Origin: Bacteroides sp.
Lineage (GTDB): Bacteria; Bacteroidota; Bacteroidia; Bacteroidales; Muribaculaceae
Length of the DNA: 32,057 bases
Assembly (NCBI GenBank): GCA_014801585.1
Contig: JAAVDX010000025.1
Span: forward strand, 1 to 32,057
Direction of reading: 5' to 3'
The stretch's first letter is position 1. Each line of letters begins with the position of its first letter. The position numbers and the translations under genes are program-made. This document shows positions 1-8,382 of this stretch, piece by piece. Under the pieces are notes generated by a model. It searched no databases, was not told the DNA's origin, and worked only from the letters and a program-made list of their open reading frames with translations.

Positions 1-768
1 AAGAGTTCGGTATTGAACCGGACTCTTTCCTTTTAACCGGGATTTGATTCTTTTATTGTTATAATAATCAATATATTCCTCCAAAGCCTTTATAAAGGCT
101 TCCGGCGATTCAAATTTATCGGCATATAGGAGTTCCGACTTCATGATTCCAAAGAAGTTTTCGGCCATTGCATTGTCCAGACAATTACCTTTTCTTGACA
201 TACTCTGGATAATATGACGTTGTTCAAGTCTTTTCCGGTAACCAAGGTGCTGGTATTGCCAGCCCTGATCAGAGTGTAGGATTAACCCTTCAAGATTGTC
301 ATATCTGGCAAAAGCCTTATCCAGCATATCGTATATCTGCTCCAAATTAGGCGATTTAGAGATATTATAGGATATGATTTCTCCATTGAACATATCCAGT
401 ATAGGAGAAAGATAAAGTTTGGTGTTGCCAATGTTTATCTGGGTTACATCCGTCGCCCATTTCTGATTAGGAGACGACGCTGTAAAATCTCTATTTATAA
501 GATTAGGAGCGATTTTACCAACATGGCCTTTATAAGAACGGTAGCGAACCTTGCGTATCCTGCTCTTAAGACACATGCCTGTCATTAATCGCTGTACTGT
601 TTTATGATTGATTATAAATCCGCGGTTATGCATCTCGGCAGTGATACGTCGGTAGCCATAACGACCTCTATGCTCATGAAAAATAGATTTGATTGTCTCT
701 TTCTCTACAGCATATTTATCCTTAAGCTTAAGACGTTTAATATGATAGTAAAATACTGAACGGGCCAT
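1..768 (-). CDS. IS3-family transposase OrfB (DDE integrase), C-terminus beyond window edge
   Basis: Catalytic half of the transposase. Reading the minus strand from the ATG at 768 gives 256 codons without a stop: an HTH_21-like start (YYHIKRLKLKDKY, then HRGRYGYRRI), then an rve integrase core. The three acidic residues are visible in WATDVTQI (first Asp), LILHSDQGWQYQ (second Asp) and DNAMAENFFG (Glu). It ends in KGKSPVQYRTL at the edge, normally only a few residues from the end of such proteins. The frame stays open upstream of the ATG to the A7 run at 879-885, so the protein is probably made as an OrfAB fusion by -1 frameshifting as well as or instead of from this ATG. Confidence 0.93.
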   Translation of the reverse strand, partial: MARSVFYYHIKRLKLKDKYAVEKETIKSIFHEHRGRYGYRRITAEMHNRGFIINHKTVQRLMTGMCLKSRIRKVRYRSYKGHVGKIAPNLINRDFTASSPNQKWATDVTQINIGNTKLYLSPILDMFNGEIISYNISKSPNLEQIYDMLDKAFARYDNLEGLILHSDQGWQYQHLGYRKRLEQRHIIQSMSRKGNCLDNAMAENFFGIMKSELLYADKFESPEAFIKALEEYIDYYNNKRIKSRLKGKSPVQYRTL

Positions 769-809
769 CTTTCTTAACTCAAGCAATAAGTCAAGAGGAT
801 ATTCAGACC

Positions 810-1328
810 TTAGTTCGTCGATGGCTTCTGCCCATTGAACCGTGCTCGAGCTTCCTGTTCCTCGACTAAGGCCTTCACTTTTTTTAGCAGCGCATTCTCA
901 GCCCTCAGACGCAGATTCTCCGCCTGAAGTTTCTCAAGTTCTGTCTGAGGTTCTTTCTTCTTTGGTCGTGCCATAATTACTTTGGGTGGACGGCCTCGAC
1001 GTCTGTTCTCAAGGGTTTCTCCCCTTCGCGTCTTTCGTATCCAACTCTTGACTGCCGACAGGCTAAGGTTGTAACGGAGGCATATCTCTTGCAAAGGTAA
1101 TACTTTTTCGGTATATTCTGACACTATCTTCTGCTTTTCTTGAGATGTATAATGATAGGATGCTGTTCCATGCAAGCCTTCCTCACCATATTTCTGATAA
1201 CGGAGGTACCATTGTCGCACTTCATTAGCATCTAATCCATATTCTCTACAGATCTTCTTAAATGGTTCCCCATTAATAATACGGAGGATAACATTTAGCC
1301 TTTCTTCAATTGTGTGATGTCTATACAT
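810..1328 (-). CDS. IS3-family transposase OrfA (HTH DNA-binding protein)
   Basis: DNA-binding and regulatory half of the IS3 transposase, 172 residues from the ATG at 1328. Two helix-turn-helix units are visible: one around HTIEERLNVILRIINGEP and WYLRYQKYGEEGL, the other around LPLQEICLRYNLSLSAVKSW. A basic linker (RRRGRPPK) follows, then a leucine-zipper coiled coil (LEKLQAENLRLRAENALL) used for multimerisation. A TTG at 1355 would add nine residues but lies inside the terminal inverted repeat, so the ATG is preferred. The gene ends about 70 bases beyond the slippery A7 run; ribosomes that slip by -1 there enter the orfB frame. Confidence 0.9.
   Translation of the reverse strand: MYRHHTIEERLNVILRIINGEPFKKICREYGLDANEVRQWYLRYQKYGEEGLHGTASYHYTSQEKQKIVSEYTEKVLPLQEICLRYNLSLSAVKSWIRKTRRGETLENRRRGRPPKVIMARPKKKEPQTELEKLQAENLRLRAENALLKKVKALVEEQEARARFNGQKPSTN
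879..885 (-). promoter_or_regulatory. Programmed -1 frameshift site (A7 slippery run)
   Basis: The minus strand reads CTA AAA AAA GTG in the orfA frame, an A-AAA-AAA heptamer. After a -1 slip the frame is open without a stop to the orfB ATG and on to the window edge. This is the usual way IS3 elements make the OrfAB transposase; position and open frame are seen, use is inferred from the family. Confidence 0.75.
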
Positions 1329-1330
1329 AA

Positions 1331-1373
1331 TGCACTCCAAAAGTTTTGTGTCCAACTTTTGGGGTGCAGTTCA
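1331..1373 (-). repeat. IS outer end with terminal inverted repeat and nested palindrome
   Basis: The last bases of the element (1354-1373) form the terminal repeat. 1331-1345 and 1354-1368 are inverted copies of each other with one mismatch around an 8-base spacer (TTGTGTCC), so the end can fold into a 15-bp hairpin just upstream of the orfA start. In a transcript read in from outside, such a hairpin could hide the orfA start region. Confidence 0.7.
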
Positions 1374-1685
1374 TAAAAAACAGTCCGGCCCTCCCCCCAA
1401 AATAAGCATAGTTCAGTGAAACGCCTAACAGGCGCGGCCCAAAAAATCCCCCCCCCAAAAAAACAGTAAGCCCGTATCAATGGCAGCCACGCCGCCATAG
1501 ATACGGGCTTAACAATCACAATATCAGCCCCCCGCATACCACAACCCACCAAAAAAAGAAAAAAATTCAAACTTTGTGGAAAATAAACATAATTTTCCCC
1601 CGATCCCATATTAACTTTGCACTCGAAATCAAAAAAACCAACTCCAAAATTATGAAAAAATCAAAAATCTCTCCCACAACTCCCA
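1374..1685. other. Non-coding gap between IS and lipoprotein gene
   Basis: About 310 bases with no convincing gene. It holds a nine-C run followed by seven A's (1448-1463), the terminator hairpin at 1468-1510, and a start-like region on the plus strand (TAACTTTG at 1612-1619, ATG with a Lys-rich beginning at 1650). A short plus-strand reading frame from that ATG runs antisense into the end of the lipoprotein gene and ends at 1816; its Pro/Ser-rich product resembles no family and is not called. Confidence 0.6.
1457..1510 (-). terminator. Rho-independent terminator of the DUF4836-like gene
   Basis: AAGCCCGTATC (1468-1478) pairs perfectly with GATACGGGCTT (1500-1510), and inside it ATGGC pairs with GCCAT. 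On the minus strand the stem is followed by ACTG and seven T's, as expected for a terminator about 180 bases past the stop codon of the gene at 1686-2993. Confidence 0.75.
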
Positions 1686-2993
1686 TCAATCCCAAACCGA
1701 CACCTTCAGCCGAAGCGATCCCTCAGAAGGCACAAGCAGCATCAAAACCTTCTCCTCCTTCTGTCCCTCTTTCTGAGCGACTGCAGCACCTAACCATGCG
1801 CCATCCATCTTCTTAGCTATTTCAGCCACATCGAAGACTCCGTCGCCATAACTCCCCTCACTAAGATGAAAGTCATTCCCCTCGATCTTCACAGTGGCAA
1901 GCCCCTCCAATATCTGTCCCAAGGCCGCATTCTGTTCACCGTTGGTGGAGACTACCGCGCGATATCCACCCGGCGACGCACTGAATTCACGACCCTCTTC
2001 CTGAGAGGCCATCGCTATCGTTCCGTCAAGTGGAGATATCATGCTCGACATCCCCATAGGCAACGCACCACCCATCGATTTCCCCAGATCTTGAATCTGC
2101 TTCACAAGCTTCTGCGAAACTCCCATCGCCAATACCATATTGGCATTCCCTCCAAGAGCCGCCACTTTCTTCACATCGATCTTCTCTACATCGATCACAC
2201 ACTTGGCCGCTTTGTAATCGGACATCATAGGCATTAGGGTAAGTTCGCATCCCTGCTTGTTGAAATCAAGCGTTCCCGTCAGGAATTTTGGTGAGTCAAA
2301 TAGCATACTCGATGCCATCCTCACCTGCGCCTGCTGCGAAAATGGCAGCGTGGAGTAAAGTGCATCAAGCGACATCCATATCGTTGCCGCACTGTCGCTC
2401 CCCGCCATCTCTGAGGAATACGGGCAGGAGAGAAAACTCTGGGCCTCCGAAAGCTGCATCATCTCAAGCACCTTCGGTCCCGTCAGAGCATCTCCTACCC
2501 AGAGCCGGTCGTTGTCGACAATGGCGTAGTCTCCCTTACATTCCACGTTTCCGGTCTTCTCCCATTGTCCCGGCGTCTTCGCGTCGACTACACTGCGGAG
2601 TCCCTCTGCGTCTGCAAGCATACACGTCAGATAGGTCTCTCCTTTATAGACGAAGCCCGCAAACGCGCCGGCCTTTACGTTGACGGCCACTTTCTGAAAT
2701 TCATCCAGTGTTGTCGCGGAGAGTTTCCCTTTGCCGAAAGTGGAGAGCGATCCTTCCGTGCCGAAGGTGATGATGCGTTCATCTTTCACCTTTCCGCCAC
2801 ATTGATCCACGATCTTCGCCAGATCGCCGCTGACTACTACCGCCGCTTCCGACGGCACATTGTTATACAGGGCGTTGAGATCCTCTTTTACGCCGCTCGA
2901 ACATGATGTGATCACCAGCGTCAGCATTGCTGCTATCATGGCCGGCAATAGTCTTACTGCCGGTCGCATCGGGGATATTGATAACTTTGCCAT
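1686..2993 (-). CDS. DUF4836-like lipoprotein
   Basis: A 435-residue exported lipoprotein of unknown function. The N-terminus has Arg-rich residues, a hydrophobic stretch (residues 12-30) and a lipobox ending LVITSC with Cys31. The mature start (NNVPSEAAVVVSGDLAKIV) has the pattern of the Bacteroidetes DUF4836 family, where a short segment about proteins 'at risk' of being converted to a rigid beta start recurs; the length is somewhat below the 500 or so residues usual there. The rest is alternating beta and alpha with no visible catalytic motif. It stands alone: IS downstream, divergent aminotransferase gene upstream. A promoter fits at 3046-3076. The family assignment comes from general pattern only. 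Confidence 0.65.
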   Translation of the reverse strand: MAKLSISPMRPAVRLLPAMIAAMLTLVITSCSSGVKEDLNALYNNVPSEAAVVVSGDLAKIVDQCGGKVKDERIITFGTEGSLSTFGKGKLSATTLDEFQKVAVNVKAGAFAGFVYKGETYLTCMLADAEGLRSVVDAKTPGQWEKTGNVECKGDYAIVDNDRLWVGDALTGPKVLEMMQLSEAQSFLSCPYSSEMAGSDSAATIWMSLDALYSTLPFSQQAQVRMASSMLFDSPKFLTGTLDFNKQGCELTLMPMMSDYKAAKCVIDVEKIDVKKVAALGGNANMVLAMGVSQKLVKQIQDLGKSMGGALPMGMSSMISPLDGTIAMASQEEGREFSASPGGYRAVVSTNGEQNAALGQILEGLATVKIEGNDFHLSEGSYGDGVFDVAEIAKKMDGAWLGAAVAQKEGQKEEKVLMLLVPSEGSLRLKVSVWD

Positions 2994-3045
2994 ATTATTC
3001 CGATATTTTTTGGGTTAATTTGCGATTTTTAATTTCAATATTTCA

Positions 3046-3076
3046 CAAAATTAAAATAAATTTCTTAACTTCGCAA
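3046..3076 (-). promoter_or_regulatory. Bacteroidetes-type promoter for the lipoprotein gene
   Basis: The minus strand carries TTG (3076-3074), a 20-base spacer and TAATTTTG (3053-3046), an exact match to the TAnnTTTG -7 element. The leader would be about 45 bases. On the other strand TAACTTCG (3066-3073) is a weaker -7 candidate for the divergent aminotransferase gene, so the two promoters may overlap. Confidence 0.6.
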
Positions 3077-3220
3077 TGAAGTAACACCTCCGAAGGAAAA
3101 TATATCCTCAGAATCTGTGGGTTTTTCTTCCCGGGAAGTTTCGATTATTTTAATTTTTTGTTGACCTTAAATCAGAAGTACCATCTCTCTGAAACGCAAA
3201 TTTAATTTTACCAATCGGTT

Positions 3221-4423
3221 ATGAGCATCATTTCTCAGCGCATTGAGCGCTTATCCCCCTCAGCCACTCTCGCAATGTCGCAGAAAAGCGCTGAGCTGAA
3301 GGCTAAAGGTGTCGACGTTATCAATATGTCGGTCGGCGAACCGGATTTCAACACGCCGGAGCATATCAAGGAAGCGGCCAAACGGGCTATCGATGAGAAT
3401 TTCTCGCGCTACACCCCCGTAGCAGGTTATCTCTCGCTCCGTCAGGCTGTCTGCGATAAATTGCTGCGCGAAAACGGCATCTCGTTCTCCCCGGAGCAGA
3501 TCGTGGTCGGCAATGGCGCGAAGCAGGAACTCTACAACGCGCTGCTCGCTTGCGTCGATCCCGGCGAGGAGGTAATTATCCCTACCCCCGCATGGGTCAG
3601 CTATGTCGAAATGGTGAAACTCGCTGAGGGTAAAGTGGTGGAAGTCCCCGCCGGCATCGAGAATGATTTTAAGATCACTCCCGACCAACTTAAGGCTGCC
3701 ATATCCCCGAAGACTAAGATGCTCATGCTCAATTCCCCTTGCAACCCTACCGGTTCTATCTACACCTATGATGAACTGAAGGGGCTCGCCGAGGTGCTTG
3801 AGCAGCATCCCGATATCCTTATCCTCGCTGATGAAATCTATGAGCATATCAATTTCGTCGGTAAGGTACATAGCATTTCGGAATTCCCGGCTCTCCATGA
3901 TCGCGTCATTATCGTCAATGGTGTCTCCAAAGCATATGCAATGACCGGCTGGCGCATCGGCTATCTCGCTGCTCCGCTAAAGATCGCAAAGGCTGTATCC
4001 AAACTCCAGGGCCAGTCTACCTCCGGAGCGTCCTCTATCGCTCAGAAGGCTGCCGAAGCCGCCTACAACGGTTCGCAGAATTGCATCGAGGAAATGCGCA
4101 AGGCTTTCGAACGCCGTCGTGATCTTATCGTGGAATTGGCCAAGGAGGTCCCCGGATGGCAGGTCAATCGCCCCGACGGCGCTTTCTATCTCTTCCCGAA
4201 GGTCGACAGCTATGTCGGAGCTTTCACTCCCGATGGCCGTCGCCTTGAAAGCGTCAGCGACTACGTGATGTATCTCCTCGAAGAGGCCCATGTGGCATGC
4301 GTCGACGGTGAAGCCTTCTGCGCCCCCGGCTACATGCGCCTGAGCTACGCCACTTCCGACGACAACATCCGCGAAGCAATCCGCAGAATCCGGGAAGCCT
4401 CCCTCCGCCTAAAAAATATCTGA
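3221..4423 (+). CDS. aspC: Aspartate aminotransferase, PLP-dependent class I/II
   Basis: Cytoplasmic pyridoxal-phosphate aminotransferase of 400 residues, normal for the family; most likely interconverts aspartate/2-oxoglutarate and oxaloacetate/glutamate. Seen: the GEPDFNTP start segment (residues 39-46), Asn175 in SPCNPTG, Asp204 in ILADEIYEH (binds the pyridine nitrogen), Lys237 in VSKAYAMTGWRIGY (Schiff-base lysine) and the C-terminal substrate-carboxylate Arg in YMRLSYATS. The ATG at 3221 gives the usual N-terminus. It lies just 4 bp before the SusA-like gene, so the two are probably co-transcribed, a pairing with no obvious metabolic logic. Related enzymes (prephenate or alanine aminotransferases) cannot be excluded. 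Confidence 0.9.
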   Translation: MSIISQRIERLSPSATLAMSQKSAELKAKGVDVINMSVGEPDFNTPEHIKEAAKRAIDENFSRYTPVAGYLSLRQAVCDKLLRENGISFSPEQIVVGNGAKQELYNALLACVDPGEEVIIPTPAWVSYVEMVKLAEGKVVEVPAGIENDFKITPDQLKAAISPKTKMLMLNSPCNPTGSIYTYDELKGLAEVLEQHPDILILADEIYEHINFVGKVHSISEFPALHDRVIIVNGVSKAYAMTGWRIGYLAAPLKIAKAVSKLQGQSTSGASSIAQKAAEAAYNGSQNCIEEMRKAFERRRDLIVELAKEVPGWQVNRPDGAFYLFPKVDSYVGAFTPDGRRLESVSDYVMYLLEEAHVACVDGEAFCAPGYMRLSYATSDDNIREAIRRIREASLRLKNI

Positions 4424-4427
4424 TATC

Positions 4428-6266
4428 ATGTTAAGTTCACTTTTTCTTCTTGCCGCTTCGGCAAGTGCCTCGCCGTTGGTGACTAATGTCGAGCCTCCAT
4501 GCTGGTGGACCGGTATGCAAAACGATACCCTCCAGATCATGGTGACCGGTAATAATGTCGGCAACGCCTCCGTGAAGACTGATTATCCGGGCGTGACTCT
4601 CCTTGAAGATCTCACTCTCGATAATCCCGATTATAAATTCCTGTATTTCAAAATCTCTCCTGAGGCTAAGGCGGGCGATCTCCCTCTCAGTTTTCAGTTG
4701 GGTAAGCAGAAGCAGACGGTTAAGTATCCGCTCCTCAGCCGCAAAAAGGCTCCCGAGGATTTTGAGGGTTTCGATGCCTCTGATGTGCTCTATCTCCTCA
4801 TGCCCGACCGTTTCGCGCAGGGCAAACCCGCTGCTAAGGATCCCTACGCCGGCCTGAAGTATAAGGCGCAGCCCGACCGCAATAATCCCAATGCACGCCA
4901 CGGCGGAAATATTCAGGGCATCATCGATCATCTCGATTATCTCCACGATCTCGGAGTAACTGCCATATGGGCTTGCCCCGTCCTCGAAAATGATATGCGC
5001 GGCGGATCTTACCATGGGTATGCCACTACCAATTATTATCGCATCGACCCTCGCTTCGGCACAAATGAGGAGTGGAATCTCCTCGTCGAAGAGGCGCAGA
5101 AACGCGGAATGAAGGTCGTTATGGATATGATCTTCAATCATTCAGGTTCCGATCATCCCTGGATGGAGTCGATGCCCGCTAAGGATTGGTTTAATCATCC
5201 CGACGGCGACGTGATGACTAATCATCGCCTTACTACTATCCACGACCCCTACGCCTCCGATATCGATAAGGATGCCTGCATTAATGGTTGGTTCGTAAAG
5301 ACTATGCCCGACCTCAATCAGCGCAACCCCCATCTGATGAAGTATCTTACTCAGAATAGTATCTGGTGGATCGAATCTTCGGGCATCAATGGTATCCGAA
5401 TGGATACTTATCCCTATGCCGACATGGATGGGATGGCTTATTGGATCGATGGCGTGATGAAGGAGTATCCAAATTTCAATATCGTCGGCGAATGTTGGTA
5501 CCCCAATGAGGGCAGTTCCGCTTTCTGGCAGACCGGCTCTCGCGTCAACCCCACCGACACGAAGCTCCCGACTGTCATGGATTTTAAATATGCCACTGAA
5601 GGTCGGCAGTTCTTCAACGAGGAGTCTACCCCCTGGACCGGTCTCAATAAGCTCTACGACCATCTCGCTATGGATTTCCTCTTCCCCGATCCGTCGAAGA
5701 TCCTGACTTTCCTTGATAATCACGACACTGACCGCTGGTTGCTCGAAGAACCCGAAAACCTCGACACGTGGAAGCAGGCTCTGACGTTCCTCCTCACTTC
5801 GCGCGGTATCCCGCAGCTCTATTACGGCACAGAATTGCTGATGAATGGTTCGAAGGAGGGCAGCGATGGCTATATCCGACTCGATTTCCCCGGTGGTTTC
5901 CCCGGTGATAAGGTCAACGCTTTCGAGGCTTCGGGGCGCACTCCCCTGCAGAATGAAGCTTGGGATTATCTCTCAAGCATCCTCCGCTGGCGCCGCGATG
6001 TTGCCAACGATGTAATCGGTAAGGGCTCTCTCAAGCATTTCCTCCCCAACAACCGCGCCTACGTCTATGAGCGCCGTCTGGGCGACAAGAGTGTTATCGT
6101 TATGATCAACGGCACCGACGAGACTCTCGAACTCCCCGCCGAGCGCTACGCTGAAATCCTCCCCGCCGGCTCCAAATGGACGGTAGCTCCCACCGGGGAA
6201 GCCTACACAATCAGCGACGACATCACCCTCTCCCCCCGTCAGACCCTCATCATCCAGAATTTCTGA
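4428..6266 (+). CDS. susA: SusA-like neopullulanase / cyclomaltodextrinase (GH13)
   Basis: Alpha-glucan hydrolase of 612 residues, close to the 617 of B. thetaiotaomicron SusA, which degrades imported malto-oligosaccharides in the periplasm. A short signal peptide (residues 1-16, ending ASASAS) is followed by a cyclomaltodextrinase N-domain (NVEPPCWWTGM, 20-30), the GH13 barrel from about 118, and a C-terminal beta domain from about 530. Catalytic residues: Asp326 (NGIRMDTYP, nucleophile), Glu355 (VGECWYP, acid/base) and Asp433 (FLDNHDTDR). The frame has a TAA six codons before the ATG, so this is the only likely start; the signal peptide has no Lys/Arg, which is unusual. It is separated from susC by an ABC transporter unit. 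Confidence 0.9.
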   Translation: MLSSLFLLAASASASPLVTNVEPPCWWTGMQNDTLQIMVTGNNVGNASVKTDYPGVTLLEDLTLDNPDYKFLYFKISPEAKAGDLPLSFQLGKQKQTVKYPLLSRKKAPEDFEGFDASDVLYLLMPDRFAQGKPAAKDPYAGLKYKAQPDRNNPNARHGGNIQGIIDHLDYLHDLGVTAIWACPVLENDMRGGSYHGYATTNYYRIDPRFGTNEEWNLLVEEAQKRGMKVVMDMIFNHSGSDHPWMESMPAKDWFNHPDGDVMTNHRLTTIHDPYASDIDKDACINGWFVKTMPDLNQRNPHLMKYLTQNSIWWIESSGINGIRMDTYPYADMDGMAYWIDGVMKEYPNFNIVGECWYPNEGSSAFWQTGSRVNPTDTKLPTVMDFKYATEGRQFFNEESTPWTGLNKLYDHLAMDFLFPDPSKILTFLDNHDTDRWLLEEPENLDTWKQALTFLLTSRGIPQLYYGTELLMNGSKEGSDGYIRLDFPGGFPGDKVNAFEASGRTPLQNEAWDYLSSILRWRRDVANDVIGKGSLKHFLPNNRAYVYERRLGDKSVIVMINGTDETLELPAERYAEILPAGSKWTVAPTGEAYTISDDITLSPRQTLIIQNF

Positions 6267-6287
6267 TCCCGAATATCCAACACAACC

Positions 6288-6317
6288 CCGGCCGACCTTT
6301 CCCATTAGGTCGGCCGG
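6288..6317 (+). terminator. Strong hairpin after the susA-like gene
   Basis: CCGGCCGACCT (6288-6298) pairs perfectly with AGGTCGGCCGG (6307-6317) around an 8-base loop. No T-run follows, so it may work as an RNA 3'-end barrier rather than a classical terminator. Confidence 0.55.
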
Positions 6318-6366
6318 AATAAGCTCCCGGCCACGCGCTAACGCCCCCCCAACCCCAACCCCCGAT

Positions 6367-7044
6367 ATGTCAGATAGCAACCACATCACCTCAATGCATA
6401 TAGACACCATCACTCTGGCCGATATGCTACCCAAAGTTTTCGTCGGTGAGGAGATCCCTCACTCCGAAGTATGGCTCACGGAATGTACTTTCCATCGCGG
6501 TAAGCACTATCTCATCGAGGCTCCATCCGGTGGCGGCAAATCTTCGCTTATGGCATATATCTATGGTGCACGACGCGATTTTGAAGGCCGCCTGCTCTTC
6601 AACGGCGATTCCGTATCCGGGTTTCCCATCGACCGCTGGCAGCAGCTCCGACGCACCAACATCGCATATCTCCCGCAGGAACTCGACCTCTTCCCCGAAC
6701 TCTCCTGCATCGAGAATATCCGACTTAAGAATGACCTTACCGGCCATATCCCCGAAAGTCGCATCGATGAATGGCTCGAACGCCTCGGTATTGCCTTCCG
6801 ACGCGACTATCCGGCCGGTAAAATGTCGATCGGTCAGCAGCAGCGGCTCGCTATCATCCGCGCCCTCTGTATGCCTTTCGATTTCATCCTCCTCGACGAA
6901 CCGGTCTCTCACCTCGATGCGGCCAATAATCTCATTGCCGCAGAAATCATCTCCGAAGAAGCCGTCCGTCAGGGAGCCGGTGTCATCTCTACCTCCGTCG
7001 GCAATCCGCTCCTCCTCCATTCCGCTGTAAATCTCAAACTATGA
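6367..7044 (+). CDS. ABC transporter ATP-binding protein
   Basis: Cytoplasmic ATPase of 225 residues that should power the FtsX-type permease encoded next. Seen: Walker A as EAPSGGGKSSL (51-61; the first Gly of the consensus is Ala), Q-loop YLPQELDLFP (101-110), signature MSIGQQQRL (153-161, replacing LSGGQ), Walker B FILLDEPVSHLD (173-184) with catalytic Glu178. The H-switch position reads STSVGN (208-213) with no His where VTHD is normal. Its stop overlaps the permease start (ATGA), so the two are translationally coupled. This ATPase/permease arrangement resembles LolDE/MacB-type exporters that act on envelope lipoproteins or peptides; the substrate is unknown. Confidence 0.85.
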   Translation: MSDSNHITSMHIDTITLADMLPKVFVGEEIPHSEVWLTECTFHRGKHYLIEAPSGGGKSSLMAYIYGARRDFEGRLLFNGDSVSGFPIDRWQQLRRTNIAYLPQELDLFPELSCIENIRLKNDLTGHIPESRIDEWLERLGIAFRRDYPAGKMSIGQQQRLAIIRALCMPFDFILLDEPVSHLDAANNLIAAEIISEEAVRQGAGVISTSVGNPLLLHSAVNLKL

Positions 7045-8357
7045 TATCTTCCGGTAAATCCACTTCCGTCATGATCGGCCGCCTTTTGCGACGTAACACG
7101 TCGGCTGCTCGTATCGCGGGCTTCATTATTTCTAATCTCGTCGGCCTCGCCATCATGGGCGCCGGTCTTCAGTTCTATCTCGATGCCCGTTCTCTCTGGG
7201 AGGAGAAGGATTCTTTCCTGAAGTCCGATTATCTCGCTATCAATAAGATTGTGGGTGCAGACGCTATGTGGGGCAATTCCGACGGCAGTTTCTCTCCTGA
7301 AGATATAGCCGATCTTCAGGCTCAACCCTGGGTGGAAAAGGTGGGCACTTTCTCTAAGGCCGATTTCCGGGTCTATGCCTCCGTTGCCCTCGGCGACACT
7401 CCCCCCACCGACAGTCAGTCTGACCAACCGAAAGAGAATAACGGCCGCCGTATGTCGACGGCTATGTTCTTTGAAGCGGTCCCCGATGAATTTATCGACC
7501 TCGGTTCGACCTCTTTTGAGTGGACCCCGGATTCTCCCGATATCCCTATCATTATCTCGAAAGATTATCTCGCTCTATATAATTTCGGATTCGCCTCTTC
7601 CGCCGGCCTCCCGAAACTTTCGGAAAGCCTCGTAAGCGGTATCCCGCTCAATCTGACCCTTAGCTCCGACGATGGCTCGCGCCGTATTCAGGCCTACGGA
7701 AGAGTGGCCGGTTATTCCAATCGTTTCAACACGATTCTCGTCCCCGCCTCTTTCCTCGATTACATGAATGAGCAATTAGGCCGTGGAATGGGTAGCGACA
7801 GCCGGAAATCGGTAAAGTCTTCGCATAAGGAGTCTGCTGCATCGGATACGCCGGCCCCGTCGCGACTGATCGTCGACGTCAATTCCCCGGGCGATGCAGC
7901 TATCGCTCCCTATCTTGAAAGTAAGGGCTGGGAAGTGGCCGGCGATAAGAGTGCCGCTTCTGCCGCTTTTATGCTGCGGATTATAAGCGGTATAATCATA
8001 GGAGTCGGTTCGCTCATCACCATTCTGTCGCTGCTCATTCTTGCCCTCAGCATGTCGCTGCTCATGGAGAAAAACCGTCGCAAGCTCCATTCTCTGCTGA
8101 TGCTCGGTATCCCCGTGAGCGAAGTGGCTCGTCCTTATTGGCAACTGACTGCCCTCTCGGCTGCATCAGCCGCCGTCATCGCTTGGGGAGCTGTAGTCGC
8201 TCTGCGCGCCTATTATCTCAAACCTCTCCAGGCTATCGGTGCGGAGGGCGCCGGTCTCTTCTGGACCTCGCTGATGATTCTCCTCCTCACGTTCATCATA
8301 ATCTTCATCAACTGCCGTGGTGTCACACGCCGCGTTTTGAACGCATGGAGCAAATGA
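7041..8357 (+). CDS. ABC transporter permease, FtsX-like
   Basis: Inner-membrane partner of the preceding ATPase, 438 residues. One transmembrane segment lies near the N-terminus (about 23-46), then a large extracytoplasmic domain (47-310) containing a low-complexity Ser/Lys-rich stretch (252-273), then three transmembrane segments (about 312-342, 369-392, 405-425) with a charged cytoplasmic loop EKNRRKLHSLLMLGIP between the second and third. This is the MacB/FtsX/LolC topology, in which the protein transmits force to the periplasm rather than forming a channel. The start ATG lies inside the ATPase stop codon. Its place between susA and susC does not prove a role in starch use. Confidence 0.82.
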   Translation: MISSGKSTSVMIGRLLRRNTSAARIAGFIISNLVGLAIMGAGLQFYLDARSLWEEKDSFLKSDYLAINKIVGADAMWGNSDGSFSPEDIADLQAQPWVEKVGTFSKADFRVYASVALGDTPPTDSQSDQPKENNGRRMSTAMFFEAVPDEFIDLGSTSFEWTPDSPDIPIIISKDYLALYNFGFASSAGLPKLSESLVSGIPLNLTLSSDDGSRRIQAYGRVAGYSNRFNTILVPASFLDYMNEQLGRGMGSDSRKSVKSSHKESAASDTPAPSRLIVDVNSPGDAAIAPYLESKGWEVAGDKSAASAAFMLRIISGIIIGVGSLITILSLLILALSMSLLMEKNRRKLHSLLMLGIPVSEVARPYWQLTALSAASAAVIAWGAVVALRAYYLKPLQAIGAEGAGLFWTSLMILLLTFIIIFINCRGVTRRVLNAWSK

Positions 8358-8382
8358 TGCTAAAAAACAATGTGAAAAATTC

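Larger units (their letters stand above)
1..1373 (-). mobile_element. IS3-family insertion sequence, IS150-like, cut by left window edge
   Basis: A two-ORF IS3-type element read on the minus strand: orfA with helix-turn-helix domains and a leucine zipper, a run of seven A's as frameshift site, then orfB with a DDE integrase core. The outer end lies near 1373, where the minus strand reads TGAACTGCACCCCAAAAG, a typical IS3/IS150-type terminal inverted repeat. The opposite end lies beyond position 1, so the second inverted repeat and the target duplication cannot be checked. No stop codon or frameshift interrupts orfA or orfB apart from the programmed one, so the copy looks active or very recent. 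Confidence 0.93.

Noticed and set aside
1353-1355. TTG start for orfA at 1355
   Set aside because: It lies inside the terminal inverted repeat; the ATG at 1328 fits IS3 OrfA proteins.
1295-1609. A 104-codon minus-strand frame across the IS end
   Set aside because: It overlaps the IS inverted repeat, the C9-A7 run and the terminator hairpin; no start or coding character.
2288-2906. Plus-strand frames inside the lipoprotein gene
   Set aside because: Shadow frames; the minus-strand gene has signal peptide and lipobox, these have none.
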